From: a virus
DNA: 56,908 nt
IMG/VR virus record: IMGVR_UViG_3300022413_000013
Span: 1 to 56,908 of that record
Strand: one strand, 5' to 3'
Positions 8,729-15,116 of the stretch are shown piece after piece (the first letter of the stretch is position 1; each line of letters opens with the position of its first letter). Under the pieces are notes generated by a model that made no database searches, was not told the origin of the DNA, and saw only the letters and a list, made by a program, of their open reading frames with translations. A program made the translations under genes and the position numbers.

Positions 8729-8750
8729 CCAAGTTGTTAAACTCACTTGG
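8729..8750. promoter_or_regulatory. inverted repeat at the head-operon leader, possible operator
   Basis: CCAAGT and ACTTGG are inverted repeats separated by 10 bases. They lie between the proposed -10 (8755-8760) and the terS start at 8718. Their position just downstream of the transcription start would suit an operator. No matching copies were found elsewhere in the window, so the call is weak. Confidence 0.35.
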
Positions 8751-8754
8751 AGAC

Positions 8755-8782
8755 TATATAGCTTTAGTATTCGGGTTGTCTA
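8755..8782 (-). promoter_or_regulatory. candidate sigma70-type promoter of the morphogenesis operon
   Basis: Read on the minus strand: TAGACA (8782-8777; one change from TTGACA), a 16-base spacer, then TATATA (8760-8755). It lies about 40 bases upstream of terS in an AT-rich stretch that stands out from its GC-rich surroundings, so it is a good candidate for the promoter of the head genes. Confidence 0.6.
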
Positions 8783-8927
8783 TATTTGTAGGTGGATTTC
8801 GGCGGCGCTGGACTTCCTACCAGCCTTGGCGATCGTCGGCCTATGGTGCACCAAGGCCTCAATGCCGCATTGCAACGTTGCCGGACGCCAGCTTGCGCTT
8901 GTCCGGTCGTATCGGCCCTTTCCTGCG

Positions 8928-9236
8928 TTAGTCGGGGTGTGGAATCCGCGGTCCCCGATTCATCATCCGCCGGCGCCCCGTCTTCGCTTTCACGACGCGC
9001 CCCTTGTGCAACAAGATCTCGTATTCCCAGCCGTCCCACGCGTCGATAAAGACGAAATCAGCAAGCCGCTCGTGAACGGTATCGGGCGACCCGCCGAAGA
9101 CGCTCACGTTGAGCGCCGTTTCTTGCGAAATCTCCGGCAAGGCGTCGCATTCGGCATCGGTGAACGCGCCGAATTTTGGAAGCTCGGTCAATGCGTCAGA
9201 GCGCAAAGGATGAGAAGGACGATCAGAATCAGCCAT
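8928..9236 (-). CDS. hypothetical protein
   Basis: This 102-aa protein is called from ATG 9236, which has a GGGGAAAA ribosome site upstream; the frame is also open seven codons further. The middle part (DAWDGWEYEILLHKGRVVKAKTG) looks like a small beta domain and the C-terminus is basic. I recognise no family. It stands alone between the membrane gene 9304-9597 and the terS promoter region. The 190 bases after its stop (8738-8927) hold no gene, only the promoter and operator elements noted. Confidence 0.55.
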   Translation of the reverse strand: MADSDRPSHPLRSDALTELPKFGAFTDAECDALPEISQETALNVSVFGGSPDTVHERLADFVFIDAWDGWEYEILLHKGRVVKAKTGRRRMMNRGPRIPHPD

Positions 9237-9303
9237 AGGTTTTCCCCGAAAGCCCATAATATGTCGCCCAAAAGCACGCTGACGGAATTGAAGACGCCAC
9301 GCA

Positions 9304-9597
9304 TCAATCGACCTTGTCCGGCTCGCGCTCGTCCTCGTCGTCGGCGGCCAAGACGACGCACAACGTTCGAAACTGCGCTTCTAGCGTCTTATGATGCTTT
9401 TTGAAACCTTCCAAGGCCCGGCGCATAGCGCCTATGCGAATGTAGATGAACGCCAGCAATGAGGCGATGAGATGGATCGATGACCCTGTGCTGATGTACG
9501 AGATGAACGCCACAAGGCCGGCGATCAGCGCGAGGATCGAGGCCACGTTTTCGACGCCGTGCCGGAAGTCTTGTGTTGTCCAGTGTATCTTAAGCAT
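9304..9597 (-). CDS. small two-helix membrane protein
   Basis: This 97-aa protein has two predicted membrane segments (VASILALIAGLVAFISYIS at about 16-34 and IHLIASLLAFIYIRIGAM at about 40-57), then a cytoplasmic amphipathic helix and an acidic tail (DDEDEREPDKVD). The frame stays open upstream to 9744, but that would run through the tRNA gene, so ATG 9597 is the start. Two membrane helices and a charged end would suit a class II holin, but its placement next to the tRNA and away from the lysis genes makes a superinfection-immunity or unknown membrane role equally possible. Confidence 0.65.
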   Translation of the reverse strand: MLKIHWTTQDFRHGVENVASILALIAGLVAFISYISTGSSIHLIASLLAFIYIRIGAMRRALEGFKKHHKTLEAQFRTLCVVLAADDEDEREPDKVD

Positions 9598-9617
9598 GCG
9601 CACCGCTTTTTTGAGGT

Positions 9618-9695
9618 TGGTAGCAGGGGTAGGATTTGAACCTACGACCTTCAGGTTATGAACCTGGCGAGCTAACCGGACTGCTCTACCCTGCT
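9618..9695 (-). tRNA. tRNA-Met (CAU), initiator-like, CCA encoded
   Basis: The gene folds completely. The acceptor stem AGCAGGG/CCCTGCT has 7 pairs, the D stem is GAGC/GCTC, the anticodon loop TTCATAA has CAT at 9660-9658, the T arm is GTAGG-TTCAAAT-CCTAC, and A73 is followed by an encoded CCA. Initiator features are A11:T24, the AGGTC variable loop, and G30:C40 and G31:C39 in the anticodon stem. Non-initiator features are a paired A1:T72 instead of the usual 1:72 mismatch, and A29:T41. C27:A43 is mismatched. It shares a transcript with the membrane gene 9304-9597. Initiator function is probable but unproven; tRNA-Ile2 (lysidine) looks less likely. Confidence 0.95.
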
Positions 9696-9726
9696 CTCTT
9701 AGAGGTTGCGCGACGTTGTGCGCAAC

Positions 9727-9755
9727 CATATCCGAAAAATTCACTTTTATGTCAA
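9727..9755 (-). promoter_or_regulatory. candidate promoter of the tRNA gene
   Basis: On the minus strand an exact TTGACA (9755-9750) is followed after 17 bases by GATATG (9732-9727; 3 of 6 match TATAAT). It ends 31 bases before the mature 5' end of the tRNA. It would transcribe the tRNA and the downstream membrane gene. Confidence 0.55.
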
Positions 9756-9802
9756 CCGGACGGCCCCGGCGCCGCCTGGCACCGAAGCCGCCGGCCTCGA
9801 CG

Positions 9803-10204
9803 TCAGCGCCGAGCCGATCGCGTCGGCGAGCGCGACAGCTCGCCTTTGGCGAATTTGGAAGCCAGGGTTTCCGCGCGGCGCTGAGCCACTAGGCGCCGCC
9901 GCGACGCCGCGAAGTCGAGGCGTTTCGGGCCGTCAAGCTTTCGGTGGACGATGCGACAGCTTACGAAGTAGCCGTGTTCATTCTTGCGCAAGCTGTATGC
10001 ATATGTGACGGGCGATCCATGTCCGTTTTTGCCGGCATCGACCTCGACGAATTCCAGCTCTTGGCCTTCCGCGTCTTTCGTCGAATATAGCGCGCCGCTT
10101 TCGCGCAACTGCCTTCGGCGTTCTGCGGCCGATCGGATGGCGGGATTATAGCCCGGCGACAGACGAGGCTTGCGTTCGTCGGGCTTCGAGGCAACATTGT
10201 TCAT
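9803..10204 (-). CDS. hypothetical basic protein
   Basis: This 133-aa protein starts at ATG 10204 after a clear AAGGAGA ribosome site. It is rich in Arg/Lys, with an N-terminal helix (SAAERRRQLRESG), a central segment with the look of beta strands (SPVTYAYSLRKNEHGYFVSC) and an Arg-rich helical end. No known family. A hairpin at 10244-10282 separates it from the regulator gene 10301-10576. Confidence 0.7.
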   Translation of the reverse strand: MNNVASKPDERKPRLSPGYNPAIRSAAERRRQLRESGALYSTKDAEGQELEFVEVDAGKNGHGSPVTYAYSLRKNEHGYFVSCRIVHRKLDGPKRLDFAASRRRLVAQRRAETLASKFAKGELSRSPTRSARR

Positions 10205-10243
10205 AGCTTGGGATCTCCTTGCTAGAGGCTTCCATGCTTAAGG

Positions 10244-10282
10244 ACCGCCCGGACGGGCATACCCTGCTTTAGTCCGGGCGGT
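10244..10282. terminator. strong 11-bp hairpin after the XRE regulator gene
   Basis: ACCGCCCGGAC (10244-10254) and GTCCGGGCGGT (10272-10282) are perfect inverted repeats with a 17-base loop. They lie just past the stop of the regulator gene 10301-10576 on the minus strand. No T-run follows, so it may attenuate transcription or stabilise the mRNA end rather than act as a classical intrinsic terminator. Confidence 0.55.
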
Positions 10283-10300
10283 TCGGCTGGCTAACCCAGC

Positions 10301-10576
10301 CTACCGGCTACGCCGGATCTCTTCGTTGCTACCGCCGAGCAACCGTTTCTCTTTCCTAATCACGCGAATCCATCCGCCTTGACGGTATTGAATGCCGCCT
10401 CTTTCGAGGCCCCTCTCGATGCGGCGGATTGTGGCGGGCGTCGCCTTGTCAAAGGCGTCCTGTGTCTTTGACAGCCTGGCCAGCGTGGACCTCCCGACGC
10501 CACACAGGCCCGCGGCCGTCGAAAGGTCCATTTCCAAGCCCGCCAGAGCCATTCGCAACATTTTACGGGTAAACAT
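10301..10576 (-). CDS. XRE/Cro-type HTH transcriptional regulator
   Basis: In this 91-aa DNA-binding protein, residues about 16-55 (MDLSTAAGLCGVGRSTLARL to TIRRIERGLERGGIQY) form a five-helix XRE fold, with the recognition helix around GVGRSTLARL. The C-terminal part is basic. It is transcribed from a TTGACA-17-TATTAA promoter that contains two TGATCA palindromes and overlaps a divergent promoter facing the beta-barrel operon. It probably represses itself and that operon. Confidence 0.85.
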   Translation of the reverse strand: MFTRKMLRMALAGLEMDLSTAAGLCGVGRSTLARLSKTQDAFDKATPATIRRIERGLERGGIQYRQGGWIRVIRKEKRLLGGSNEEIRRSR

Positions 10577-10582
10577 AGCGTT

Positions 10583-10631
10583 TTAATATGATCATCAGAG
10601 TCTTGTGTCAATGATCACCATGTGACTATAA
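10583..10631. promoter_or_regulatory. overlapping divergent promoters with TGATCA operators
   Basis: Minus strand: TTGACA (10611-10606), 17-base spacer, TATTAA (10588-10583), driving the XRE regulator. Plus strand: TTGTGT (10603-10608), 17-base spacer, CTATAA (10626-10631), facing the beta-barrel operon. TGATCA palindromes at 10589-10594 and 10612-10617 are 23 bases apart, about two helical turns, so a dimeric repressor could cover both promoters. Confidence 0.7.
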
Positions 10632-10762
10632 GAGGGTTGACCGAGGACTCGGTCGGCCGGCGGCAAGGCGGGCCATCACCGGATGATGCAATGGGCGCGG
10701 GTGTGTCGCGCTGTGGTGCCTTGTCGCCGGCCTGTCTGACACTATCCACGCAAGAGGGAAAC

Positions 10763-11326
10763 ATGGCAATGAACAGAGCAATGATGCAAGCGATCGTCAT
10801 CGCGATCTTGGCCAACGCGGGCCCTGCTTCCGCCGACGAGTTCTATTTTCAGCTCGATTTGAGCGTCGATCATTACGGCGATAACGAGCTAGACGGCGAC
10901 GACTTTGACATCGATACCGGCGGAGGTCTGTCCGCCCGGATTGGCAAGGCCTTCGAGCATTTCCGCGGCGAGGTCGAAATCGGCTTCAACGCCTCGACGA
11001 TCGATGTGGGCTTCGATGCCGGCGATGATGACCTCGACTATTACCAAGGCTCCTTGGTCCTCGCGGCCTACAAGGATATAGGCCCGGCTTACATCGGCGC
11101 CGGCGCCGGCCTGGTTTATCAGAGGATCGAGACGGAAGTGCTCGGCGTCGATATCTCGGACGATGAGACCAACGCGATTATTCACGGCGAGGCCGGCTTT
11201 AGCTTCCCGATCACAGGGTCCGTCTCGATCGTCCCACACTACCGCGCGACATGGCTTCCAGGCTTCGATCTCGACGACGAGGTCGTCGTGCATTCGGCGC
11301 GCGTCGGCCTTCGTGTGGGGTTTTGA
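10763..11326 (+). CDS. outer-membrane beta-barrel protein with signal peptide
   Basis: This 187-aa protein starts at ATG 10763 after AGAGGG. A signal peptide (about residues 1-24, ending AGPASA-DE) is followed by alternating polar and hydrophobic strands (FYFQLDLSVDHYG, FRGEVEIGFNAST, YQGSLVLAAYKDIGPAYIGA and so on) and a final strand ending LRVGF. A C-terminal Phe is the classic BAM recognition signal. The size fits an 8-strand OmpA/OmpW-like barrel. Known: phage barrels such as Lom alter the host surface. Inferred here: receptor masking, serum or phage resistance, or superinfection exclusion. It leads a four- or five-gene operon controlled by the divergent XRE protein. Confidence 0.88.
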   Translation: MAMNRAMMQAIVIAILANAGPASADEFYFQLDLSVDHYGDNELDGDDFDIDTGGGLSARIGKAFEHFRGEVEIGFNASTIDVGFDAGDDDLDYYQGSLVLAAYKDIGPAYIGAGAGLVYQRIETEVLGVDISDDETNAIIHGEAGFSFPITGSVSIVPHYRATWLPGFDLDDEVVVHSARVGLRVGF

Positions 11327-11329
11327 ACC

Positions 11330-11734
11330 ATGGGCATCAATGACCACACGCAAAAGATCGGCAACGCCATGCAAGCCGGCGAGCTTTTGAGGCACTATTT
11401 CAGAGTGGCTGGCGTCAACGTTGGAGGGGACTCGGCCGTCGAAATCAACCACATAGTCGACCACATCATCGACGCTGCCGTGTCCGCCGTTCGCGCCGAA
11501 GACGGCCGGCGGGAGTCGCTCGAGCGGGGTGCCGAAAAGGTGCCGCCGTTCAATCTATACGAAGTTCGCGCCGACATGGTCGGCGATGGCGGCACGATCA
11601 AAATCACCGGCCCGTCCGCTCAGATTCACGCCATGTGCGCTTTGCTGAGTGGCACGCACATCTTCGACGCCGAAAGCGGCGTGTGGCTCTTGCCGGCCGA
11701 ACCAGAGAAGGCGACAGACGATGGACAAGCCTAA
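11330..11734 (+). CDS. hypothetical protein, barrel operon
   Basis: This 134-aa protein starts four bases after the barrel stop. The N-terminal half is helical and the C-terminal half has an alpha/beta look (YEVRADMVGDGGTIKITGPS then AQIHAMCALLSGTHIFDAES). No family recognised. Tight spacing shows that it is co-transcribed with the outer-membrane gene. It overlaps the next gene by 14 bases. Confidence 0.75.
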   Translation: MGINDHTQKIGNAMQAGELLRHYFRVAGVNVGGDSAVEINHIVDHIIDAAVSAVRAEDGRRESLERGAEKVPPFNLYEVRADMVGDGGTIKITGPSAQIHAMCALLSGTHIFDAESGVWLLPAEPEKATDDGQA

Positions 11735-12323
11735 AGCGTACGTCCGCGACGACTGGGTCGTGTGGCTCGCGTTCGAGCTTAGAAAGGCCGGCTTCCCCGT
11801 CGAGACGACCGCCGACGCCGACGAGCCCGGGCTGGTCGTCGATGGCGTGACGCTTTCCCGCTCTCGCTTCATGGTCTCGCGCCACACCTTCAGGCAAGGC
11901 TATGGAGCATGGAAGCGCACCCTGAACGCCGAGTTCAAAGTCGCGCCTTATCACGGGCAACCTGTGGCCTATAAGCCGCGCCAGGATGGAACCTATAACA
12001 TCGAAGCGATCGGCAAGCGCTTGAAAATCGCCGCGACTAGCGAGATCGAGGCCGAAAAGCGCGCGGCATATTCGAGAAAGCTTCGCGACCAGGAAGCCGA
12101 AAACCGGGCGAAAATCCGCGGCCTGGTCGTGCCGCGGGTCGCGGCATGCATGGGCAAGTACGAGGAATGGATCGACGCCACCAATGAGCCGGGCGTGTTC
12201 TCGATCTCGATCAAGCGGCGAGTTGCGCAAGAAGACGTTAAGTCCGTGCTCGAAGCCTGTCGCTCGATCCATCTGCAGAGCATCCAAGGCAAGCGCCAGA
12301 AGAAGGAGGGCGCCGACACATGA
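11721..12323 (+). CDS. hypothetical protein, barrel operon
   Basis: This 200-aa protein starts at ATG 11721 within the end of the previous gene. It has an N-terminal alpha/beta part with YVRDDWVVWLAFELRKAGFP, then a basic helical middle and end (IEAEKRAAYSRKLRDQEAEN). It shares the look of phage proteins of unknown function with a helical C-terminus. No catalytic motif is evident. It overlaps the next gene by ATGA, indicating coupled translation. Confidence 0.75.
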   Translation: MDKPKAYVRDDWVVWLAFELRKAGFPVETTADADEPGLVVDGVTLSRSRFMVSRHTFRQGYGAWKRTLNAEFKVAPYHGQPVAYKPRQDGTYNIEAIGKRLKIAATSEIEAEKRAAYSRKLRDQEAENRAKIRGLVVPRVAACMGKYEEWIDATNEPGVFSISIKRRVAQEDVKSVLEACRSIHLQSIQGKRQKKEGADT

Positions 12324-12583
12324 GCTACGAGAAGGCGAAGTCGATCCTGTCCGCGGTCGACGTCTTGAACGAGATCGTCGCGACTGCAGCGATCGAAGAC
12401 ATCGCGATTGCGCTGCAAGAGATCGCCGAGAACTACAAAATCGCCGAAGACCACGAGGCCGCCCGACTCCACAGAGCCGACCACGAGATCTTGTGGTTAT
12501 CGGTCAAGCGATGCCGCCGCTTTGTCGAACTCGACGAGTATCAGCGCGTTGCCGGCGACATCATCCTAAGCGAGGAAAGCTAA
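12320..12583 (+). CDS. small helical protein, unknown
   Basis: This 87-aa, entirely helical protein is rich in Ala, Ile and Glu with a His-rich middle (EDHEAARLHRADHE). It overlaps both neighbours (ATGA before, TAATG after), so it belongs to the same translational unit. No family recognised. Confidence 0.7.
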   Translation: MSYEKAKSILSAVDVLNEIVATAAIEDIAIALQEIAENYKIAEDHEAARLHRADHEILWLSVKRCRRFVELDEYQRVAGDIILSEES

Positions 12584-12819
12584 TGCCAGCCATGGACATT
12601 CGAGTCGATCCCATCCCCGCGATCCGAGCGAATGCGATAGCGTCGAGACCTAAGACGGCGACACAGCGGGCTAGACATGACGTGACCTTGCGGTTGCTCG
12701 CCGAAATCGATCGCGTTCGCCTGTTCGAGGATGAGGTTAGGCGCCTGGCCAGAGAAGGCCATTTTTCCGAGCCTCGCTTCGACCATCTCATGGCGCTTCT
12801 GTCCAACAATCAAAGATAA
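12583..12819 (+). CDS. small basic protein, last gene of the barrel operon
   Basis: This 78-aa protein starts at ATG 12583 in a TAATG overlap. It is Arg-rich and helical with no recognised domain. It ends the operon: 180 bases further on lies a long inverted repeat that would stop transcription from both sides. The gap 12820-12995 is AT-rich (repeated TTAA and TAATAT) with no gene visible. Confidence 0.65.
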   Translation: MPAMDIRVDPIPAIRANAIASRPKTATQRARHDVTLRLLAEIDRVRLFEDEVRRLAREGHFSEPRFDHLMALLSNNQR

Positions 12820-12995
12820 CGCGGAAAAGCTAGAGGTTGGGCGCGCGACCTCATGTAAAACATTAACTTTAATATGCTAATATTCTCGTAAACGCTTGCA
12901 GAATAAGAATTAATCAAGCTGTCAACGGCGAATTCTTGTTTGCGCAGAAAGCTAAAATTTGGCAACTGTTACCTGTTCGTCCTTCACGAGCCCTG

Positions 12996-13036
12996 CATAC
13001 CAAGCGCCTAGCTTGCCAGGCTTGGCGCTTGGTATG
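12996..13036. terminator. bidirectional terminator-like hairpin
   Basis: CATACCAAGCGCC (12996-13008) and GGCGCTTGGTATG (13024-13036) are perfect 13-bp inverted repeats with a 15-base loop that can itself pair further. The element lies between two convergent operons (the plus-strand gene ends at 12819, the minus-strand gene at 13060), the expected place for a shared terminator. U-runs are absent, so efficiency is uncertain. Confidence 0.65.
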
Positions 13037-13059
13037 ACCCCTTCTCGTAGGCCCCTGCC

Positions 13060-13710
13060 CTACTCGCCGTCGCGCTTATAATAGCTGATCTCGCTCGCGA
13101 TCTTGCCGAGTTCGATCTGGTCGGCGTCCGACAGACCGGGATAAGGAGTCGCATCGTAATCCGGGTTTTCATCCCATCCAGGCGGAATTAAATACACGCC
13201 TTCGCGCGCCTCGACGTTGGCCATGTAGCGCTTTAAAAGCTCACGGTAGTCGAGTTGCCAGGCCTCGCCGTCCCATACCTTCACCTGGTCGGCCTCGGTG
13301 TCATGCCAGCGTTGACCGATCGGCCGCTTATCGAGCGCCTGGCTATCGATCGGTTCGAAAGGTTCTGCGGGGTAGGACTCCTGTAAAATAGGGTCGCCCC
13401 CCGCCGCCTTGAAGACAAGATAATCGCCTGCGTTGACGTGATCTATAATCGTCAGGCCCCAGCCTGTTGTTGGATACATCTCCAATATGCGATCGCCGGT
13501 ATCCCTGGAAACCAGAACGAATGATGGCTTACCAGCTACTGGTGTCTGTGCGGACTCTTCGACGTCGCGGTCGTAAACGCCATTTGTAATAGGCAGCTCG
13601 AATTTCTTGATGAGCTGGCCGTTGACGACAATCTCGACGGACAGGTCTCCCCATCCCTTGAGGTCAACCGGCTGCGCTTCGTCCTGGTGCGTGCGAATTT
13701 CGTCAGCCAT
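13060..13710 (-). CDS. hypothetical protein downstream of par genes
   Basis: This 216-aa protein starts at ATG 13710 (an upstream ATG at 13731 is less likely). A beta-rich N-terminal domain (LSVEIVVNGQLIKKFELP, then SFVLVSRDTGDRILEMYP) is followed by a segment ending in a helical acidic tail. The WHDTEADQVKVWDGEAW stretch resembles the phage-fibre motif where a product is described by a short beta hairpin. It is the last gene of the ParA operon. The function is unknown and a virion role cannot be excluded. Confidence 0.7.
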   Translation of the reverse strand: MADEIRTHQDEAQPVDLKGWGDLSVEIVVNGQLIKKFELPITNGVYDRDVEESAQTPVAGKPSFVLVSRDTGDRILEMYPTTGWGLTIIDHVNAGDYLVFKAAGGDPILQESYPAEPFEPIDSQALDKRPIGQRWHDTEADQVKVWDGEAWQLDYRELLKRYMANVEAREGVYLIPPGWDENPDYDATPYPGLSDADQIELGKIASEISYYKRDGE

Positions 13711-14087
13711 CGGCCAACCCTCCCTTTTCATCGATCACGAGCACCAGATCGTGCACTCGGTAGTATTGCAGCCCGCCCGCTTTGTCGGTGCGCATCAGCG
13801 GCGACAGAACGGCTTCGGAGTCACTGTGATTGATCCGAAACTCATAGGTCGACATCTTGCGATCGTCGGCCATTTCTTGCTGGCATGTGAAGCGGATCAA
13901 GGCCGCCGGGACGGACACGCCGCCGACGTCGAGGCGGATCGGCACGCCGACGAAATTGCTAGGGTCGCCGCGGGCGACGTCGTCAGACTCGACAAAAAAA
14001 ATCCCAGGTAACCGCCTTTCCCCATGTAATCGCGGCGCCGGCCGAACCGGCGAAAAACCCTCGAAACTCCAGTCGCTCGCCGCTCAT
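13703..14087 (-). pseudogene. gene split by a +1 frameshift at a T8 homopolymer
   Basis: Reading starts at ATG 14087 (overlapping the previous stop by ATGA) and runs AITWGKAVTWDFF before a quick stop. The other frame resumes at VESDDVARGDPSNF and continues without a break to a stop at 13703. The switch falls exactly in eight T residues on the minus strand (8 A at 13994-14001 on plus). Seven T would give one 127-aa, beta-rich protein. An internal start at 13945 or 13855 would give a shorter product. It could be a sequencing error, a phase-variable tract or a real mutation. Function unknown; it lies in the par operon. Confidence 0.75.
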
Positions 14088-14356
14088 TGCTGTTTGTCCC
14101 AAATGTCCAACATGATCGCCAACAGCGCCGGCTTGCTTTTGCCACTGTCACGACACGCCGTCTCGAACCTGGTCTTCAGGCTCGCCGGCAAGCTCATGTT
14201 GCACTGTACGCGGTGCTCTTTGGGCGGTTCGGCCTCACGGCTTGGCATGCCAGAGCGTGAGGCGACTTCTTCCGCCGTCGGCTTTCGGCCCTTGGGCGCC
14301 GTCCGTACGCCGGTAAGGTCGAGCCTTTCCAAGCCGATTTCGCGTCGTTCTCTCAT
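14084..14356 (-). CDS. ribbon-helix-helix partner of ParA
   Basis: This 90-aa protein follows parA with an ATGA overlap. Residues about 52-90 ([20 protein letters not shown] followed by [15 protein letters not shown]) fit a ribbon-helix-helix fold: one beta strand then two helices. The N-terminal 50 residues are basic and probably disordered. Known: ParG, Omega and similar small RHH proteins are centromere-binding partners of small ParA ATPases and repress their own operon. Inferred here: it binds the CTAGC-type repeats near 15092, 15992 and 17897, stimulates ParA and regulates par. Confidence 0.8.
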   Translation of the reverse strand: MRERREIGLERLDLTGVRTAPKGRKPTAEEVASRSGMPSREAEPPKEHRVQCNMSLPASLKTRFETACRDSGKSKPALLAIMLDIWDKQQ

Positions 14357-15036
14357 GCTACAGCCCTCTCTTCGCTGATGATGTCCACAACCGCTTGCGT
14401 GAAGCCCCTGGCATTCTCGACCGCGGCCTTGATGTTGGTGACGGTCTCGGCTTCGATGTCTTTCAGCATCAAGCCGAGATCCCACATCGCGCCGAATGCG
14501 TCGCGGTCGTGAAGCTCGACCGGTACGACTGCCACGAGCTTGTTCTTCCGAATGCCGGCCGCAATCCGTCGAGCTGTTCGGCTTTCGGCGACGACTCGAG
14601 TCCTCGTGAATGCCAAGGCGAAGGGGATAACGCGCCTTTGCGCCCTGCCTTCGAGCGCGATCTCTTCGACGACCTTGCAAGCCATCTCGGCGTCGAGCCG
14701 CTGCTTTTGGGTTGGCACGAGCACCAGGTCGGCCCGGCTGATCGCGAACGAGGTGCGCCTCGACCCGATGCCTTCGAGGTCGACGATCACGAAATGGCTT
14801 CGCCGAGTCGCCTCGTCGATCTCGTCGATGATCGTGCGCTCGGAGTCGTTGGTAACGACCTCGAAGTTTGATGGAATGCCGACATAGCCGCCGCCATACC
14901 AAAAAGTGATAGGCTCGTTCGGGTCCGCGTCAATGATGGTGATCGGCACTTGCTCGGCGAGCTGTTGGGCGAGAACGAGTGCTGTCGTGCTCTTGCCCGA
15001 ACCGCCCTTTCCGTTCGCTACGACGATTGTCGGCAT
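14353..15036 (-). CDS. parA: ParA-family partition ATPase
   Basis: This 227-aa protein has a deviant Walker A KGGSGKST (10-17), Walker A' IIDADPNEP (34-42) and Walker [10 protein letters not shown] (about 81-89). It is the short form without an N-terminal HTH, typical of type Ib plasmid partition, which pairs with a small RHH protein just as here. It would segregate a low-copy circular prophage. The 76-base upstream gap carries a CTAGG/TAGCC palindrome (15092-15116) that is a likely operator or centromere. Confidence 0.9.
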   Translation of the reverse strand: MPTIVVANGKGGSGKSTTALVLAQQLAEQVPITIIDADPNEPITFWYGGGYVGIPSNFEVVTNDSERTIIDEIDEATRRSHFVIVDLEGIGSRRTSFAISRADLVLVPTQKQRLDAEMACKVVEEIALEGRAQRRVIPFALAFTRTRVVAESRTARRIAAGIRKNKLVAVVPVELHDRDAFGAMWDLGLMLKDIEAETVTNIKAAVENARGFTQAVVDIISEERAVA

Positions 15037-15091
15037 GATTGCATCTCCGGTTTTGATGAACCTGAGATGTTAACAATAATTTCCGGTTTGT

Positions 15092-15116
15092 CCTAGGCTA
15101 TAATAGGCTAGCCTAT
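15092..15116. promoter_or_regulatory. CCTAGG/TAGCC palindromic repeats upstream of parA
   Basis: CCTAGGCTA is followed by the perfect 14-bp palindrome ATAGGCTAGCCTAT at 15103-15116. It is one of three clusters of the same GCCTA/TAGGC element (also 15992-16010 and 17897-17918). CTAG is rare in most proteobacterial DNA, so such clustering is notable. It ends 56 bases before the parA start. Confidence 0.65.

Noticed and set aside
8764-9039. Minus-strand 91-aa frame upstream of terS
   Set aside because: It overlaps the promoter area and gene 8928-9236 and has a biased, charged composition typical of a shadow frame.
9618-9695. tRNA gene as part of an attachment site (attP overlapping a tRNA 3' end)
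   Set aside because: The gene is complete with CCA, and the integrase is 19 kb away; attachment cores normally lie next to int.
9304-9744. A 146-aa reading frame extending the membrane gene upstream to 9744
   Set aside because: It would run through the complete tRNA gene at 9618-9695. The ATG at 9597 gives a sensible 97-aa membrane protein.
13994-14001. Eight-base T run (minus strand) read as a programmed +1 frameshift
   Set aside because: Known +1 sites have a stop or rare codon in position and usually a stimulator. Here a simple one-base length difference explains the break equally well, so it is kept as a pseudogene or possible error.
14084-14902. A long minus-strand frame overlapping parA
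   Set aside because: Most of it is Arg/His-rich nonsense in the frame next to parA; only the last 90 residues, from ATG 14356, form the plausible RHH protein.
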